From Terebella lapidaria (Eukaryota > Annelida > Polychaeta > Terebellida > Terebellidae): a DNA stretch of 64,000 bases. The notes beneath the pieces were generated by a model. The model had not been told where the DNA came from, did not search any database, and was given only the letters and a program-made list of their open reading frames with translations. Below, one piece after another: positions 11,501 through 26,500 of the stretch. The DNA lies in assembly GCA_949152475.1 (NCBI GenBank), contig OX424563.1, positions 19,379,001 through 19,443,000 on the forward strand. Reading direction: 5' to 3'. Position 1 is the first letter of the stretch, and every line of letters begins with the position of its first letter. Position numbers and translations under genes: made by a program.

Positions 11501-14500
11501 GCATCTTTTGGTGACCTTGAACTTTACCTCAGATTACCTTGAAGGCTGCATCTCGGGGTCATGATTGACCGAAAATGTGTAAGTTAGCCTATAAGGACAA
11601 AATGCTTTTAGACCTAGCTCTGTTTGTAATATGAGCAGTATCTAGGAAATCATATATGGCATAATTATTGGTGTATTTTGAATTTGATCTCTGATCACTT
11701 GAATGCTCAACCTCGCGTCTTACGTGATGTATGCGTAAGTTGGCCCCCTGAGGCTACAATTCTTCCCGAGAAAAGCTTAAAAGTATAATTGTCCGGTAAC
11801 CCATCTTAGCCCTTGGGCTAATTTTTAGAACATTCTATTGGACGTGATTAAACTTTCTATTCTTGTATCAATTTTGAATGAATGATTGGTAGGGATAACA
11901 TACTTTGATATCATATACATAAACATGGACTGGACAGTAACCTTGAATTAATTAAGCGCTTACATGTCGTCTGAATTTCCATTATGGCCTAGCCTTTTTT
12001 ATACTAAATTTTTCCTCAGGTCTTCTCCACTATCAAGACGACGTATATCCAACTCATTCAATATCATTCACGCAATAAGGCTTTTCATCTTCGATTTGAA
12101 TATTTGGCATTATCTTACATTAGACCCCCACCAAAACCTCGGGGTTTCAAGGAAGATTATACTATAGGTTTTATAATAATCTTCGATTAAACCCCCATCA
12201 CATGATGTACGTATAGGCGTGGGGGTCTAAAGAAAGACTATATATTAGTCTTCCTTTGGACCCCCATACCATGTTACATGTATAGCAATATGGGTATAAA
12301 CGAAGACTAGTATTAGGTATCGCCCTTTACACGAAAAGGTCATTGCTTGGGTCCCATGTTTTGTGTAAAACATGGCACGGTCCGTGAAGGACGAATAGGC
12401 TCGCGGTTGCTATATTAACTTTCCTTCAGACTCCCACACCATGTATTAGGAAAACGAATGGGGGTCTAAAGGAAAACTATTTATAGGGTTTCCCACCTAC
12501 CCTTCACAGTAAAAAGGGCGATAGTTTGATGGGGTGTGAGTAACAAAAGAGGGTTTGGGAGGGGGGGGGGGGGCTGTCCCATGGCTCCCATCACTAATGT
12601 TTCAATCAAAAATAGGGGTGTCTCCTACACACCCCCATCGGAGCCACAAAATCAACCAAACTGCAAAATGCAAATTTTGTTCCACGTATATTATATACGT
12701 TCGCTACACAGACCTCAACACATTGAACAAAGTTATGATGCACCACCAAATATTGCTCACCAAATATGGCTCTGCCGCATGTTTTGCCCATACCGGTTGC
12801 CCATACCGGGATGCTAGCTTATAATAATACTCGTCCACTGAATCAGCGTAATTTCATTTAATAATCGTCATATTCGTAATCTATATACAATAATCATTAC
12901 CCCTAATTAATGGACCAAATATCACAGTGTACGTATTGTGACTTAATGTACACTAAATTATTTCGTAAACAATCATATCATTGTTCACAAGGTTCACCCC
13001 GAAAAAAAAATTGTCACTTTGTATGAACAGTGTTTCGTGGAAACTTCCATGCACCGTGTGTACAACCATGAGGCGCCTGAAACAGTAAATGTTGTGTATT
13101 AAACTTTATTCTCAATTCAACTATAGTTCAACACTGTAAACCCATATTTTATTCCAGCTCTATGAAAAACATGTTGAAACAATGTCACAAATTCAATGAC
13201 AAAATGTATGTTAATATGGAAAAAAAGTTTCATTGCTTTTTATTCTGTCCCTACCCGGGACAGTTGTAAAAGCAGTAACATTTCCGTCTTAAACTTTAGT
13301 TTGAATGAACTGTATTTCAATACTGAAGAGCAATATTTAATTACGACTATATAGAAAACATTAAACAATGTAACAAATTGATTAACAAACTATATTCTAA
13401 TGTAGAAAAGCCTGCATTTCGTTTGTTCTTTATTCCGTTCATAACCGCGACCACTAGTCTACTTAGCATGACACCCAGACAGATAGAAATGAGGCAAGAC
13501 ACTTTTACAATCTTCCAATGAGGGAAGCCCATACCGCATTTTATCAGGCTTTCGCAGTACGTCCTATCCCCCAAACGTACTTGCCTGTGAACAATTTATA
13601 ATTGGGGGGCATGAAAGAAGATTTTTTATCAATGTTGCAATGATTTTGAGTATTAACAATGTATAAACGACAGGCTTGTAAAAAATAAACGATGACTGCC
13701 GTGTATAAATATCTCATTTAAGCCCGCAAACTTCGTTATCTGCGCATGCACGTGGGTCATTCTGGCACATGGAAACATGGGATTCGACAGTTCGAAGCGA
13801 GAATTTTTCATATGACACAAGAAGATATTGAAAAAAGATGCGTTTATGTACGTGAATTTGTCATTTTTGTCACATATATACGTTGGATCACGCACTACAC
13901 ACATATATCAACTCCTACGCTTGCCAGTCGGACATACGAAAACAAAGAAAATACAAGGGTGTTTATGCAACAAGAAATCTGATCTTCAGTAGGCTACATT
14001 TATCTCTCAGCTTGTCCACTGAACTAACTATACTGAAGTTCAACACAAAATCTCAAATGATTGTTGGCCATAATCTCGTTTAGGGTGGTCGGATCAATTT
14101 CAAATTTTATATGCTTCCATTTGGCATAAATCCATGTTTTTCACCAAATTTCAAACTTCTATCTTGAAAACTGAAAGAGTTGGCAATCTCACTGTAGGAA
14201 CCCCACTACCGTAACGCGGCGTTACGGTAGTACGGCACGATGGCGGCAGGCGAGTGGTTCGATTGGTTTCCTTGAGATTATTGTTTATAGAACACATGTC
14301 ACTCTTCTCCGATGATGTGCTTTGATGCCTCTTGAAGTTTCGCATCTATTGGCGTATTGTTTTGTGGGAACATTGCTCTCAATTAGTCAGAAAATGGAAA
14401 ATGAAAAGCAAGCGATTACTACGGTAACGTCAGATCAGTACATGCGGGTTACTACCGTAACGCCAAACATGTACTACCGTAACGTTAATCTTGGTCTCAC

Positions 14501-17500
14501 ACTTAGGTCTTTTGTAACATGTCTTTCGCGTCGTTTCAGATAAGAATTTCGAATATAAGGAGCTTGCATATACGAAATTGATTTCGAGGTACAATTGTTT
14601 ATTATATTATACTACTGATACTGTATGATGTCATGTAAAACGACGAAATGTGGTGCTTTGGGACGTCTAAAACTGAACATATTACACGGGTTGTCGAAGG
14701 AGCAGAAAGTGAGCAAGCAAATAAGCAATGTTTATGCATTGAATAATGACATTTTCGAATGTTACCCCAGCGTAGTTGTACTAATTTTATGATAACGTAT
14801 GAGTGAGAAAATAATATTGATACGATACTTTTATCTTAACGAAGATAATGATGTTGATGTTCTGATTTATTCCAATACCATATATTGTTGTCGTATTAAT
14901 ATATACAATATTAAGATACATTTGTGTATTCCAAACCGTATAGTTTACATGTATGCAAACGTTGAACGTTGCACAGCATTACACACTCGTCTGAGGAAAA
15001 AATAATGAAGTTTACAACAATGATTTAACTGGCATCAATTATGAATATAGATTCGCACAGTGATATGCATGAGATATGGTATCAATTATAAGTACATAGA
15101 TTCGCACAGTGATATGCATCAAATATAGTCCCTTCTTGACATTTGATTTTTTTTATCGACGTCTATGAAATCATATCATAATGCATACTATGAAAGCGTG
15201 AATCCTTATTTATGCACCATGTTCTGTTTGGTGTCAGTCAAACTTTGACACTTACGGTATAAGGTAAAGGTTTGCTCTTAAAACGTTTATACACCGTCCC
15301 CCAAAAAAGGTATAAGGTAAGGTTTGCTCTTAAAACGTTTATACACCGTCCCCCCCAAAAAAACATCATCGTCAGAAGGCTGTAACGATTATTGAATTTC
15401 TGTCACTATACCAGGTATTCTTTAATTACAGTTTATGAGTAAGTGTCTGGAGTCAAAATCGTACAAGGACCCAAAGCCTCAAATTCCATTCCAAAGTTAA
15501 TGGAACACCCTGAAACATTACGAGATTCATCATCTGGACATCTTATTCTGATGCTAAAATGTGACTCTGAATGATGTTCAATAACATCCTCTAAAATTCT
15601 GTTTGGCGAATGGCTGGTCAAAGGGCAGTAATAACATATGTATCCTGATGTATTTTTCACATAGGCTACATATGCATGACAAATTCCCAAAAATTGTCCC
15701 GATTATGATCATCGATCCACAACAATATTTGTACTATTTATCGATAACGAAAATCCTAAAATATGATCAAAATCAAAGTTTTACATCATGGTAATTTTTT
15801 ATATATACAAGCGTTACGGTAGTACTTGAAATCTGGAAATTGGCGTTATGGTAGTGGGCTGCTAACGTTACGGCAGTAATCGTCGCATATTTCAAACCGT
15901 TTTTTCTCGCAAATCAATCAGATTCACAGTTTAATTATATTGCCACACTATGAAGCATATCTAGACAATTCGCCTCGTGTAGGTGTTATATGCGAAACCT
16001 GCCTAATACCTAGTTTATCGTGAAATAACTTTTCGAAGCTAATAACCTTCCGCCATCGTTTAGACTACCGTAACGTCGCGTTACGGTAGTAGGGTTCCTA
16101 CAGTGAATCTACCCCAATGTTGAATGTTGGATATAAATCGGACCACAGGGAATCAAGCACATTTGGGGATTTCATGCTCTTCATTCCTATCCGCTAAGAA
16201 ACGTAATATGAGGAAAGTTTTGGAGTTGAAAGAATCGTACAGGTGTTTTCTAATAAAATATCATTCTTACAAAGTACTGTGAAATACTAACCTTGTACAA
16301 CATGCCAAAATATGTTCAGACTCGCAAATGTCCTGTTTGATGTGAAATTTAAACCTTGGGGTAGTTCGCAAACTAAGCCCATTTTCTTATAGGCCCACTA
16401 CTGCGATTTTCTCCGGCACTATACAAACTGTCAAGGGAAAATTACGTTATTATTGTTTGAATGATGTGATGTTTAAATATATTTGTACTGATAATCAATA
16501 GCAATAGGCCTACTCAATATAATGGCCTCGTTTTCTGCTTCTTCAGTAGTATTTTATATGTTTGCCCTTAAAGGGTCAGGTGCGCAGGTGATCCGTCACA
16601 TTCATGCTTTCTTTTCTCACCCCGAAATGAAATTTTACCATGGTCAATGTCAAATAGGCACCTCTTTTCCCCTTTCAAGGTATGTTGCCATTCGAAATGG
16701 GAAAATGGATTGAACTGTACACAAACTGTTCAGTTTATTCGTTTAAAATCCTCCGTCTTACGGAAAATTTTCCCAACGGATGTCACATTGTGCAGTGCTG
16801 GAATATCACACTGACATAATCACTTTCATGCGAACAGAAATAACTCCTTATAGAGCCCAACTATGATGAGATTACCTCGTCAAACACTACATACCTGTGG
16901 AATTCTACCAAGTATGCCTATTCTATGGCGATCATCGGTTCCAAGTTCATATAATACGTTCTTAAACTTTCCTTAATATTGTAACACGACTGAAATCGAC
17001 AGAATATATGTCATTAACAAACTTGCATGCCTGTCGCCATTTTGTGACTATGAACGCGCGTTCAAAGAGTCCGTTTCGGCACTGTGAATACGATGCAAAT
17101 ACTTGTAAATTATAAGGGTGATAGATTTCTCATGCATGAAGAAATTTGCATGCTACTTTTGCAACCCAAAACAGGCCTCATTACTGATGTCCCAATCTAT
17201 CTACATAGACGTCCAATAAACTTACGAAGCTGAGCTTGCGCTGCCTCTATGTGTGGGTCCGCAGTCTACCAACTGTGCTTATAAGTTATAGGCCTAGAGC
17301 GCGTTTCTACACCTGGTAGAACATGAACCAGTAGAACTTTTGAGAATCTGGTAGAACTTCAGTTGCCCAAAAGTTATACCAATAAAAAACTGGCACAAGT
17401 TATACCAACTGTAAGAAACGCGCAGTAGAACATGAACCAGTAGAACATTTCACTCATAACTCACATATCCCTATGGAAACCATTGTCTTAACAAGAAAAT

Positions 17501-20500
17501 GCAGCTAACTGCGGGAGACGACATTAGAGCTCGAGCACACCATCAGCACCACGAGACCTGAATATATCTTACACAACCCCCCCCCCCCCCCACACACTTA
17601 CAAAAAAAGAAAATTGAAACATACTAGTATCATGTCCCACATGATTCCAATTCATTCCCGTATATTTTGATGAAACATATGCCTAATTCAATCATATTCC
17701 TATTTCCTAATGAGTAAACATTTATTTTGAACTCAATGAAACAGATACGCCTGATAAAATGATATTGAACCTCAATAAAATATCCTTAAAATATTGGAAA
17801 CTATGAGGAATATCTGCATCTGATATCATGATATAGATAACACATGCATATTGAGCAAACTAAAAGACCAGTTTAAAATAAAAAGGTTTCGCAACCCAGC
17901 ATGGAACACCTTGTCATGTGATAAAATATGTCCAATTACAGTAAATGTAGTCGTGGTACCGCAGACGAATCGTTGTGTTTACTTCATGACGCCAAAGAAG
18001 GCCACACGCAAGGTTACATGTACATGCTGTTGCATGCACAAAATGCTGCACAGAAAATTGTGCGTTCCAAAGTACGCGTCATTACGGTAAAATTTGCTTT
18101 GCATTCTGGGAACGTGAATTACCATCGGCTCCGCAATTTTGACGTTTTCCAGACGAGCTGACCATTTTGCGTAATTTTCTCAAACCTAATACATCGATTT
18201 ATGCATTATATATCTGTGGAATATTCAAAGCTTGCCATCAAATCGAGAGATTTTATGTCATGGACGAAGAAAATCCTCATTTGGAGTAGGTGTACAAAGG
18301 TTTACATGCGAAAACGGGCGTCGATAGGTTGGCATGAAACCTCCATAAAAAAAGTCAGCACATAGACATGTAGAGAGTTGGGGGCTTCGCCCCCAACGCT
18401 CTAATGTCAACAATTGTCAGTACTTTTGGTGCACCTTCTGACATTTCTTTTGGTAGCCTATAACTTTCTGGAAACTGGTATAGGCCTATATATAAAACCA
18501 TGCGAGTGTGTTTTCCGCAAAAAGATATCGGTCGAGTTTGGTCTGGCGGATGAATGGACCGATTCACAGAGTTTCCCGCCAAGTCATTTTGAATGAACTA
18601 TTGGGCGACTGGGCGCACATACGGGCATTCGAAGGCGAATATTAAATAAAACCACACATCCGAAATGGCGGGAGTTAAGTGCAGGAGTTCAAGAAGTGTG
18701 TAGAGCATAATGGACCTACAACAAAAGCATTTTTTGACAAACTCTCCTACAAACAACATACATTAATCACACAAATACAACTAGAAGTCTCGTGCAGCCT
18801 ATCTTGTTGTATTCAGTTGCATGTGCGAGCCTATGCCTTGTGCGAGCCTGTCACACGGCCTATGTAAACATACCGAAGAGACCAGTTCATTATTTTGTGC
18901 ACGCACTGATAGATGGAGGAAAAAGTGATAGATGGAGGAAAAAATAATGATGTTGGACCACGTACTAAATGAATGTGTTTCCTTTTTTTTAAAAAAAAAC
19001 AACAACAACCATTTATCCTACTATATAGCTGAAGAATCTTTGGTTTAATCCATCGTCGGAAAAAACATGTGAAAGGCCATAGCAGAGCGGATCCTATCAT
19101 CCTAACGTTGATCATATGAAATATAATTACAGTAGATATATGTGCATCAATAAGACATACATAAGGACAAAAAATATCCTTCTTTCCACAATGGACACGG
19201 AAAAATTATAACCTGTCCGATAAAGAAGAATTATATTTTTGACACCTCATGTTAGAGAAAAAATACTCTGAAACATGACGAGAATAAAAATTTTGGTGTC
19301 AAAAAGTACGTGTACCGGAAAATGCATCCCATTGTATGTGGCGAATAAACATATCATAGGGGAGGGAATTTCTGACATTTCTTACTCACGAATTCGTATA
19401 CTAGCTAGTATATGGGCCTGTCATGTTTTTCGTATGACCTCTACGAGTATTTTCACCACCGGCGAGTTATTCCTTATTCATGTGAAACTATCATTAAACA
19501 TCAACTAGACATACAAAACAGTTATTCTTGCTTTATTGGCCATTTTTTAAATGCCTGTGAAGATCACTCTGAACAAAACTGGAAACGAATACTAGTAGCC
19601 TACTACGAAACAATAACTGGTCCCCAAATCCGATCTGCCGGCAACGTGGTTATCCACCCTGCACGTGCGCATGTGATGGTTATGGCAAAATCGGGCCCAC
19701 TAATGCTCAAGCTGCGATAATAAATGCAAAAATGACAATGCACTTTCACATATTATCGAACACTATTGTCAATTTAATGTCAAACACTGATAAATGTGTG
19801 TTTTCATACGGTTGGTCAATTTGTTTACGACCGTTACAGCGCCCAGCTTCTGATTGGTCGGCACTTCGGCTTATTTGGCGGGAAATTTTGTGAATCGGTC
19901 CATTCAGGATGCACGAGTCCGAAGGACGAGTGTATTCTGTGTTCATCCGCCAGACCAAAATAACGAGACCGATATCTTTTTGCAGAAAACACACGAGCCT
20001 GGTTTTTATTTTATCACACACAACTGTTCAGAGATAAATTTAAATACTGTCGTTATCATACGAAAATTGATAATGATCATTAAGATAATAATAATAATAT
20101 TCATGAATATGCCCGTGATGTCCGAAAAACCTCAAGCATTGTGTTCTACACTGTCTGGTCTGAGCTAGGAAAGTAACTCTCCGTTGCTAGGTTACTTTAC
20201 GTACATAGACGTGGAATCAATACCCAGTATCAAGTATTCCGAGCAAACAAAACAGGGTCCGTTATCCAATCTCATAGTCCGGGGACAGAAAGTCATTTCA
20301 GGCATACGAAGTGAGAGAAAACAAAAATGACAGGGAAACTCATGAACCCCCGTAAATGGCCATCAGGAGGTGAAATCAGGTGTTCCGGAAAGAGTGAGCA
20401 TTTCCTGCCCCACTAGTGGCACCCGTCATGAATTCCCCAAAATTAACATGAAAATAGATCTAGTTGCATGGCAGACATGGATTTGCTGTATTTATCAACC

Positions 20501-23500
20501 AGATCATGATGACGTCCATAGAATTTCTTAAACGCAGCGATAAGTCTTGGTAAAACATATCCTTGTCGTAGCAGTTTAGAGACTAGCTGGGCACTTCGAT
20601 AGACAAAGTCCTCATATTTGCAACTAGCTCTGGAATAGCGTATAAGTTGAGAAACAAACACACCATATGCCGGTGACATAGGAATGTTGCTGCTTAGAAA
20701 AGGGAAATTGACTATGGAAAAATTGAAATCATCACGTTTGTCATATAATCTAGTTGACAGGTTAGAATCATTATCAATCTCCAACCTCAGGTCTAGATAG
20801 TTGGAAAAATTAGCGGATTCTGTAGTATCCTTAATTTCAAGTTCCTTAGGATATATGACATCCAAATAATCACCAAACTTGGGATTATTTAGCGACAATA
20901 CATCATCTATGTATCGGAAAGTGAAATTAAAATTACATGTTAGTTTCTTAGAACCTCCTCTTTGTAAATGTTGGATAAAATCTGATTCATATGAGTATAA
21001 AAACAGGTCTGCCAATAATGGTGCACAGTTTGTACCCATGGGAATACCAATAGTTTGTTGAAATATTCGACCACCAAATTCCACAAAAATATTATCAATC
21101 AGAAAATTAACCATATTTACCACATCTATTTCAGTATATTTGTATGGGGCATCAGAGTCGCCTTTAACAAAATAAGCGGTATTATATTTAACTACAATAT
21201 AGTGGTACCGACGTTGTCCCTTTTTAGAGAAAAATGAATTATTGAATGAATTAATAACATTGTTCTTTCACTTAATAATGATCTTTACGTAATCTGCAGT
21301 AAAAAAAAGTAGTTTCGGCCCGATGTAGCTCAGCGAGTGATACAATGACAAAACTAGGTGAGTCGGTCGAGTGCTTTCTTCCGCCAGTTCAAACGAGATC
21401 TTTCCCGTGTGCTGGAAAACACACGAAACAGGTTGTGTTTTTATCACATGCTATGAATTTATGATTCTGAAATATTTGGAAACCCAACCCCTGTGAAATA
21501 AAGTAAAATTGTACCAAAGATTGCAAGAACTTCTTACAATCTTTGATTGTACTCAAGGACCCTGAGTAGAAGACCCGTAAACATGTGCGTTGCTAGGAAA
21601 CAATATAAACAATGCAGATCACCGGGTCGTCAAATTCTTTGTATTATGACGTCACAGTGGTTGTACGTTTTCTGAATGGTTATATGTTACTAAGGCTGAA
21701 TCGCGTGATGTTTCATTGTGACGTCATAGAACACTCGTGCTTTAATTTTTGAATTGAATTGTATTGAATTGAATTCTATTTCACCAATCAATAAAACCAA
21801 AGAGTATAGGAACAGTGTTCCTATACTCTTTGATAATACATTCATACAGACAATAGTGGTACAGAATCACAAACATGAAAGGTGAAAAGGGAAATGCTAG
21901 AAGCTTGGAGCTCATTAGTTGCATGACCCCAAAACAAGAATTATAACAACACTGAAAAAAAAAAAAATTGTTCTTTAAAGAAAAACGCATTCAGACAAGT
22001 GCATGTGAATATGTGAAATGTGAAGCAAAAATGTGAAGAAAAAAATAGTGCAAACATGATGTTTCCGGCAAAGGTTATCACACTGTCGGAAATCACTGTG
22101 TGTTCTCACTGTTTGTAGTTTAAGATAAATTCATAGCATGTGATAAAGATTATATTTGAAGTAGGGTGATACAGAAAAGGTTATCACACCTTTTGGAGTC
22201 CTACAGCATTGTAGTTTATAGTGTGTGATAAAACTTTTTATTCTACCAGTTCATGTTCTACCAGTTGTAAGAAATGCGCAAAAAAAGTTCTATACCAGGT
22301 TCATGTTTTACTAGTTCATGTTCCATCTCTCTGGGTAGCTGGGATGGTTCAGCCCGTGCTAGTCCCTTCTTGAGCCGACAACGGCTTTCGCCTGATACCT
22401 TGTTACAGTGGGTCATGATTTGTGACTTGATTCAGAACAAGAACTTGTGTTTCATGCATGAAATATAGACTGTGTATCATTTTCTTCCCCTCTCAGTTGT
22501 TTGCAACGAATTATGTCCTTCAATTTCAAGTTAATTCCAAACTTAGTCACTTGACAGCGGTTTGTTTACAGTATCATCATGGTGCAGTTTTGTCATGCTA
22601 CAAATCTACCACTCAAACTAGCCAATCAGGGAGCATCATGCAATCAGCTGATGATATCATAATCCGGGGAATATCCCCTTTTGGGACATTTGGCGCCAAA
22701 TCTTACAGTGAAACATTTTAGCCTGTGGCTGAATAGGGCTCTGCCCGTGGATAGAGCTGCAGCTGGGGCACTGAAATACAGAAGAAAATAGAAAATTGTT
22801 AATAGATCTACATCGTTATTTAATAATGCAATTTTAATGAGTGTCGAATGTTCGTCTCTTGCAGGAGAACACGGTCGGTGCGTTTGTAAAGATCGTGTAC
22901 GAGAACACATCCGTGTCCGTCAAAGGTGAGGCTCGCTGTGTGAATCAGTCAGGCCTGATACTCAGCTCAAAATGACTAATAACCATCAGCAAAACACAAA
23001 TATGTATACTCACACTGGCTACTGGACATATATAGTGCCATACTAGTCATGTTAAATTCTTCTATGCTTTAAAATGGGACACACAATGCCTAATATCTCA
23101 CTTAATGTTGTGATTAGAGACTGGGAATCAATTTGTGGACATATAGGAAATGATATATGCTGAATATTCTCATGACCTTGATTTTGACCTTAGACCTAAA
23201 TTTTCTGATTTCAGAGTTTGGCGGCCATTTTATCAAAATCTGTTCAGTAAGTTTTTTTCTCATTGAAGCATAGCAATCCTCATATGGACCCCTATGAAGT
23301 ATATAAGTTTCGTTGCCCTTAATATATGCTATATGCTGAATATTATCGTGACCTTGAATTTGACCTCTGACCTTAGGAATCAATCATGAACATATAGGAG
23401 ATGATATATGCAGATTATTTTCGTGACCTTGAATTTGACCTTTGACCTAAATTTCAAGGTCACAGTACAAAAAATTTACATCTCGCTTATTATCGAATTT

Positions 23501-26500
23501 ACAGCTTAGGAATCAATTGTGAACATATAGAAAATGATATATGCTGAATATTGCCATGACCTTGAATTCGACCTTTGACCTCACTTTCAAAGTCGAAGGA
23601 CAAAATGTCTTGCTAATATCTTGCTTCTCTATTGACTTTATAGGTTGGGAACCAATTGTGGACATATATAAAATGATATACACTGAATGTTTTGATGACC
23701 TTGAATTTGACCTTGACCTTATTTCCAATGGCAGAGCACAAAATGACCAATATCTCGCTTATTACCGACTTTACAGCTTGGAAATCAATCGTGGGCACCC
23801 TAGAAATGATATATGCTGAACATTCTCGTGACCTTGAATTGACAAATGACCTTGTTTTCAAGGTCACGGATCAAAAGGCTAATATCTAAAACTTATATTG
23901 TCCGGTAACCTTTCTTAGCCCTTGGGCTAATTTTTTCATGGCCATGCAAGTGCTGGCAGTTCTTATGTCCAGTGTGTGTACACGGCGAGAACTGAGCACA
24001 TTTTGACACACTGCACGCGCACTTGCTCTTTATGTCGTAGGCCTACTACCGCACATGTATCTCATTCACAACTGCTTTATGTCCAGCGTATGCGATGTTT
24101 GAGTGTTGGCATGTGCCTCTGTGTATTTCAGTTCGATGCGAACAGTCACTAGGCATCCCTGTTGATATCACATGGATGCTAAAATGGAGTCCCTGCATGG
24201 AACAGTATACATTTAAGGACATAGTGAGTATAGCTACTGGTTCATGTATAATGAACATATTATCTATCATCCACTTGCTAATCGCGATGTCACAATAACT
24301 CTTTGTGGCCAGGTTTCCAAATAGGACATTGGCCTACATGGATTCGTAACGGATTTTCCCCCTATAGGCCTACATCAGCTTTTTGCAGCTTGTGGGGCCT
24401 GGGCGCTTGCCTCCTCCTGGAACTTTCTCTTCAGGACGGCCCTTCCTCAAAAAGCCTTTTCTCCGAACCATTACCTTTTTTCACTAATTTACAATACCAC
24501 GTTCATCATAATTTTCCCCCATAGTATTGTACATTTATGGACGTGGATCAGGACACAGTACCATTTGACAGACATCTGTGTCTTAAAGGATTGAATACAG
24601 GTGAGATACCAGGGACTGTAGTGTCTTTAAGGATTGACTACAGGTGAGATACGAGATCCTGCAGTGAGTCACATTCACACTGACTTACTAGTATATAGAA
24701 ATCCAAAGGCAACACCTTCGCCAAGACCACTTGGTCTCAAATGCGTTCCGCGCTGAAAAGTTCGGTTCCGACCCTGTTTCGGTCTGTACCAGACTTTGCT
24801 GTACCAGTTCTAGTTTCTATGGAGTTCCCATTACGAAATGCGACCTGCGACCTGCGTACTGCGAGCTATACATGTAAACTGATATAGGCCTAGACATGTG
24901 ACCTGCGAATTCACAATGAAACGTTCTCTTGAATCGCCTTTACTGGGTTGCGCATGCGCAGTCAAGTTTTACAAGCGTTGCAACTGGTTTAAACCGCACC
25001 AACGAAAGTGTGTTTCCTCATTTGTGTGACCTGCGCATGCGCAGTCGAGTTGCATCTGCGTACACGAGACACAAGTTTGTTTACGCAATTAACATGCGCA
25101 TCGGACCTATGGGAACAGGGTAAAATATAATTTATGCGCAGTAAATCTAGGCCGGTTCAGGAGGCAAAAACACACACGTAGATGTTTGAATCGTGGAAAT
25201 CCGTCAGATGTAACTGAGTTATGACATCGAAAGTAGTTTCCAAGATGGCTGGACATCCCCAGGAGCTATTCAGCTTCGTTTGCATTGGTGTCAACTTGAA
25301 AGTCTCGTGACTTTTGTTGGGGAACGTTGACTTTTTCTCGTGTGTGTCAAACCTTCAGCTTTGTTTTGGTATAGTGGGGTTTACCACGTTCCGGATAGAA
25401 CTGTGGAGGACCGCGTCATGTTTTCAGTTGGCAAGTGACATCTCGTTTATGAATGAAGGGAAATGGTTATTGTTTTCAGTATTCGCCTTTATATTTTGAT
25501 ACTATGGTTTGAAATTCATACCTTTATGCATCTCGGACCAAATTACAAGTATTAATTTTAAGTTATGGATAAAACATGCATGTTTTTCAGATGACAATTG
25601 ACCTCATATAGTATGACAATCTCGTGAACTTTATTCAAATCTCGCGCGGTTTGCTCATTCAATGGGAGGCAATGTACAACGTTTCATTGTGGAACTATAA
25701 CTGCGAGTCTGCGACCTGCGAGGTACAAACTGCGACCTGAGAGGTACAAACTGCGACCTGAGAGGTACAAACTGCGACCTGCGAGGTACAGACTGCGAAC
25801 TGCGATGTACAAACTGCGACCTGCGAGGTACAGACTGCGACCTGCGAGGTACAAACTGCGACCTGCGAGGTACAAACTGCGACCTGAGAGGTACAAACTG
25901 CGACCTGCGAGGTACAAACTGCGACCTGCGAGGTACAGACTGCGAACTGCGATGTACAAACTGCGACCTGCGAGGTACAAACTGCGACCTGCGAGGTACA
26001 AACTGCGACCTGCGAGGTACAGACTGCGACCTGCGAGGTACAAACTGCGACCTGCGAGGTACAAACTGCGACCTGCGAGGTACAAACTGCGACCTGCGAG
26101 GTACAAACTGCGACCTGAGAGGTACAAACTGCGACCTGCGAGGTACAAACTGCGACCTGCGAGGTACAGACTGCGAACTGCGATGTACAAACTGCGACCT
26201 GCGAGGTACAAACTGCGACCTGCGAGGTACAAACTGCGACCTGCGAGGTACAGACTGCGACCTGCGAGGTACAAACTGCGACCTGCGAGGTACAAACTGC
26301 GACCTGCGAGGTACAAACTGCGACCTGCGAGGTACAAACTGCGACCTGCGAGGTACAGACTGCGAACTGCGAGGTACAAACTGCGACCTGCGAGGTACAA
26401 ACTGCGACCTGCGAGGTACAAACCGCGACCTGCGAGGTACAAACTGCGACCTGCGAGGTACAGACTGCGAACTGCGAGGTACAAACTGCGACCTGCGAGG

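Noticed and set aside
12536-12824. Overlapping ~90-codon frames starting near the G run
   Set aside because: Three frames are open together, composition is driven by the homopolymer, and no motif is recognisable.
18414-18596. Hydrophobic 60-codon frame that could be a signal peptide
   Set aside because: It overlaps repeat A and the arm of the 1.5-kb inverted repeat, has no donor in a suitable phase, and exon 1 at 8449 fits better.
21318-21400. tRNA-like TGTAGCTCAGCGAGTG with AGTTCAAAC downstream
   Set aside because: The A-box match is fair but the B box is poor and the cloverleaf cannot be drawn. A related sequence at about 41640 lacks both boxes. It is at best a degraded SINE.
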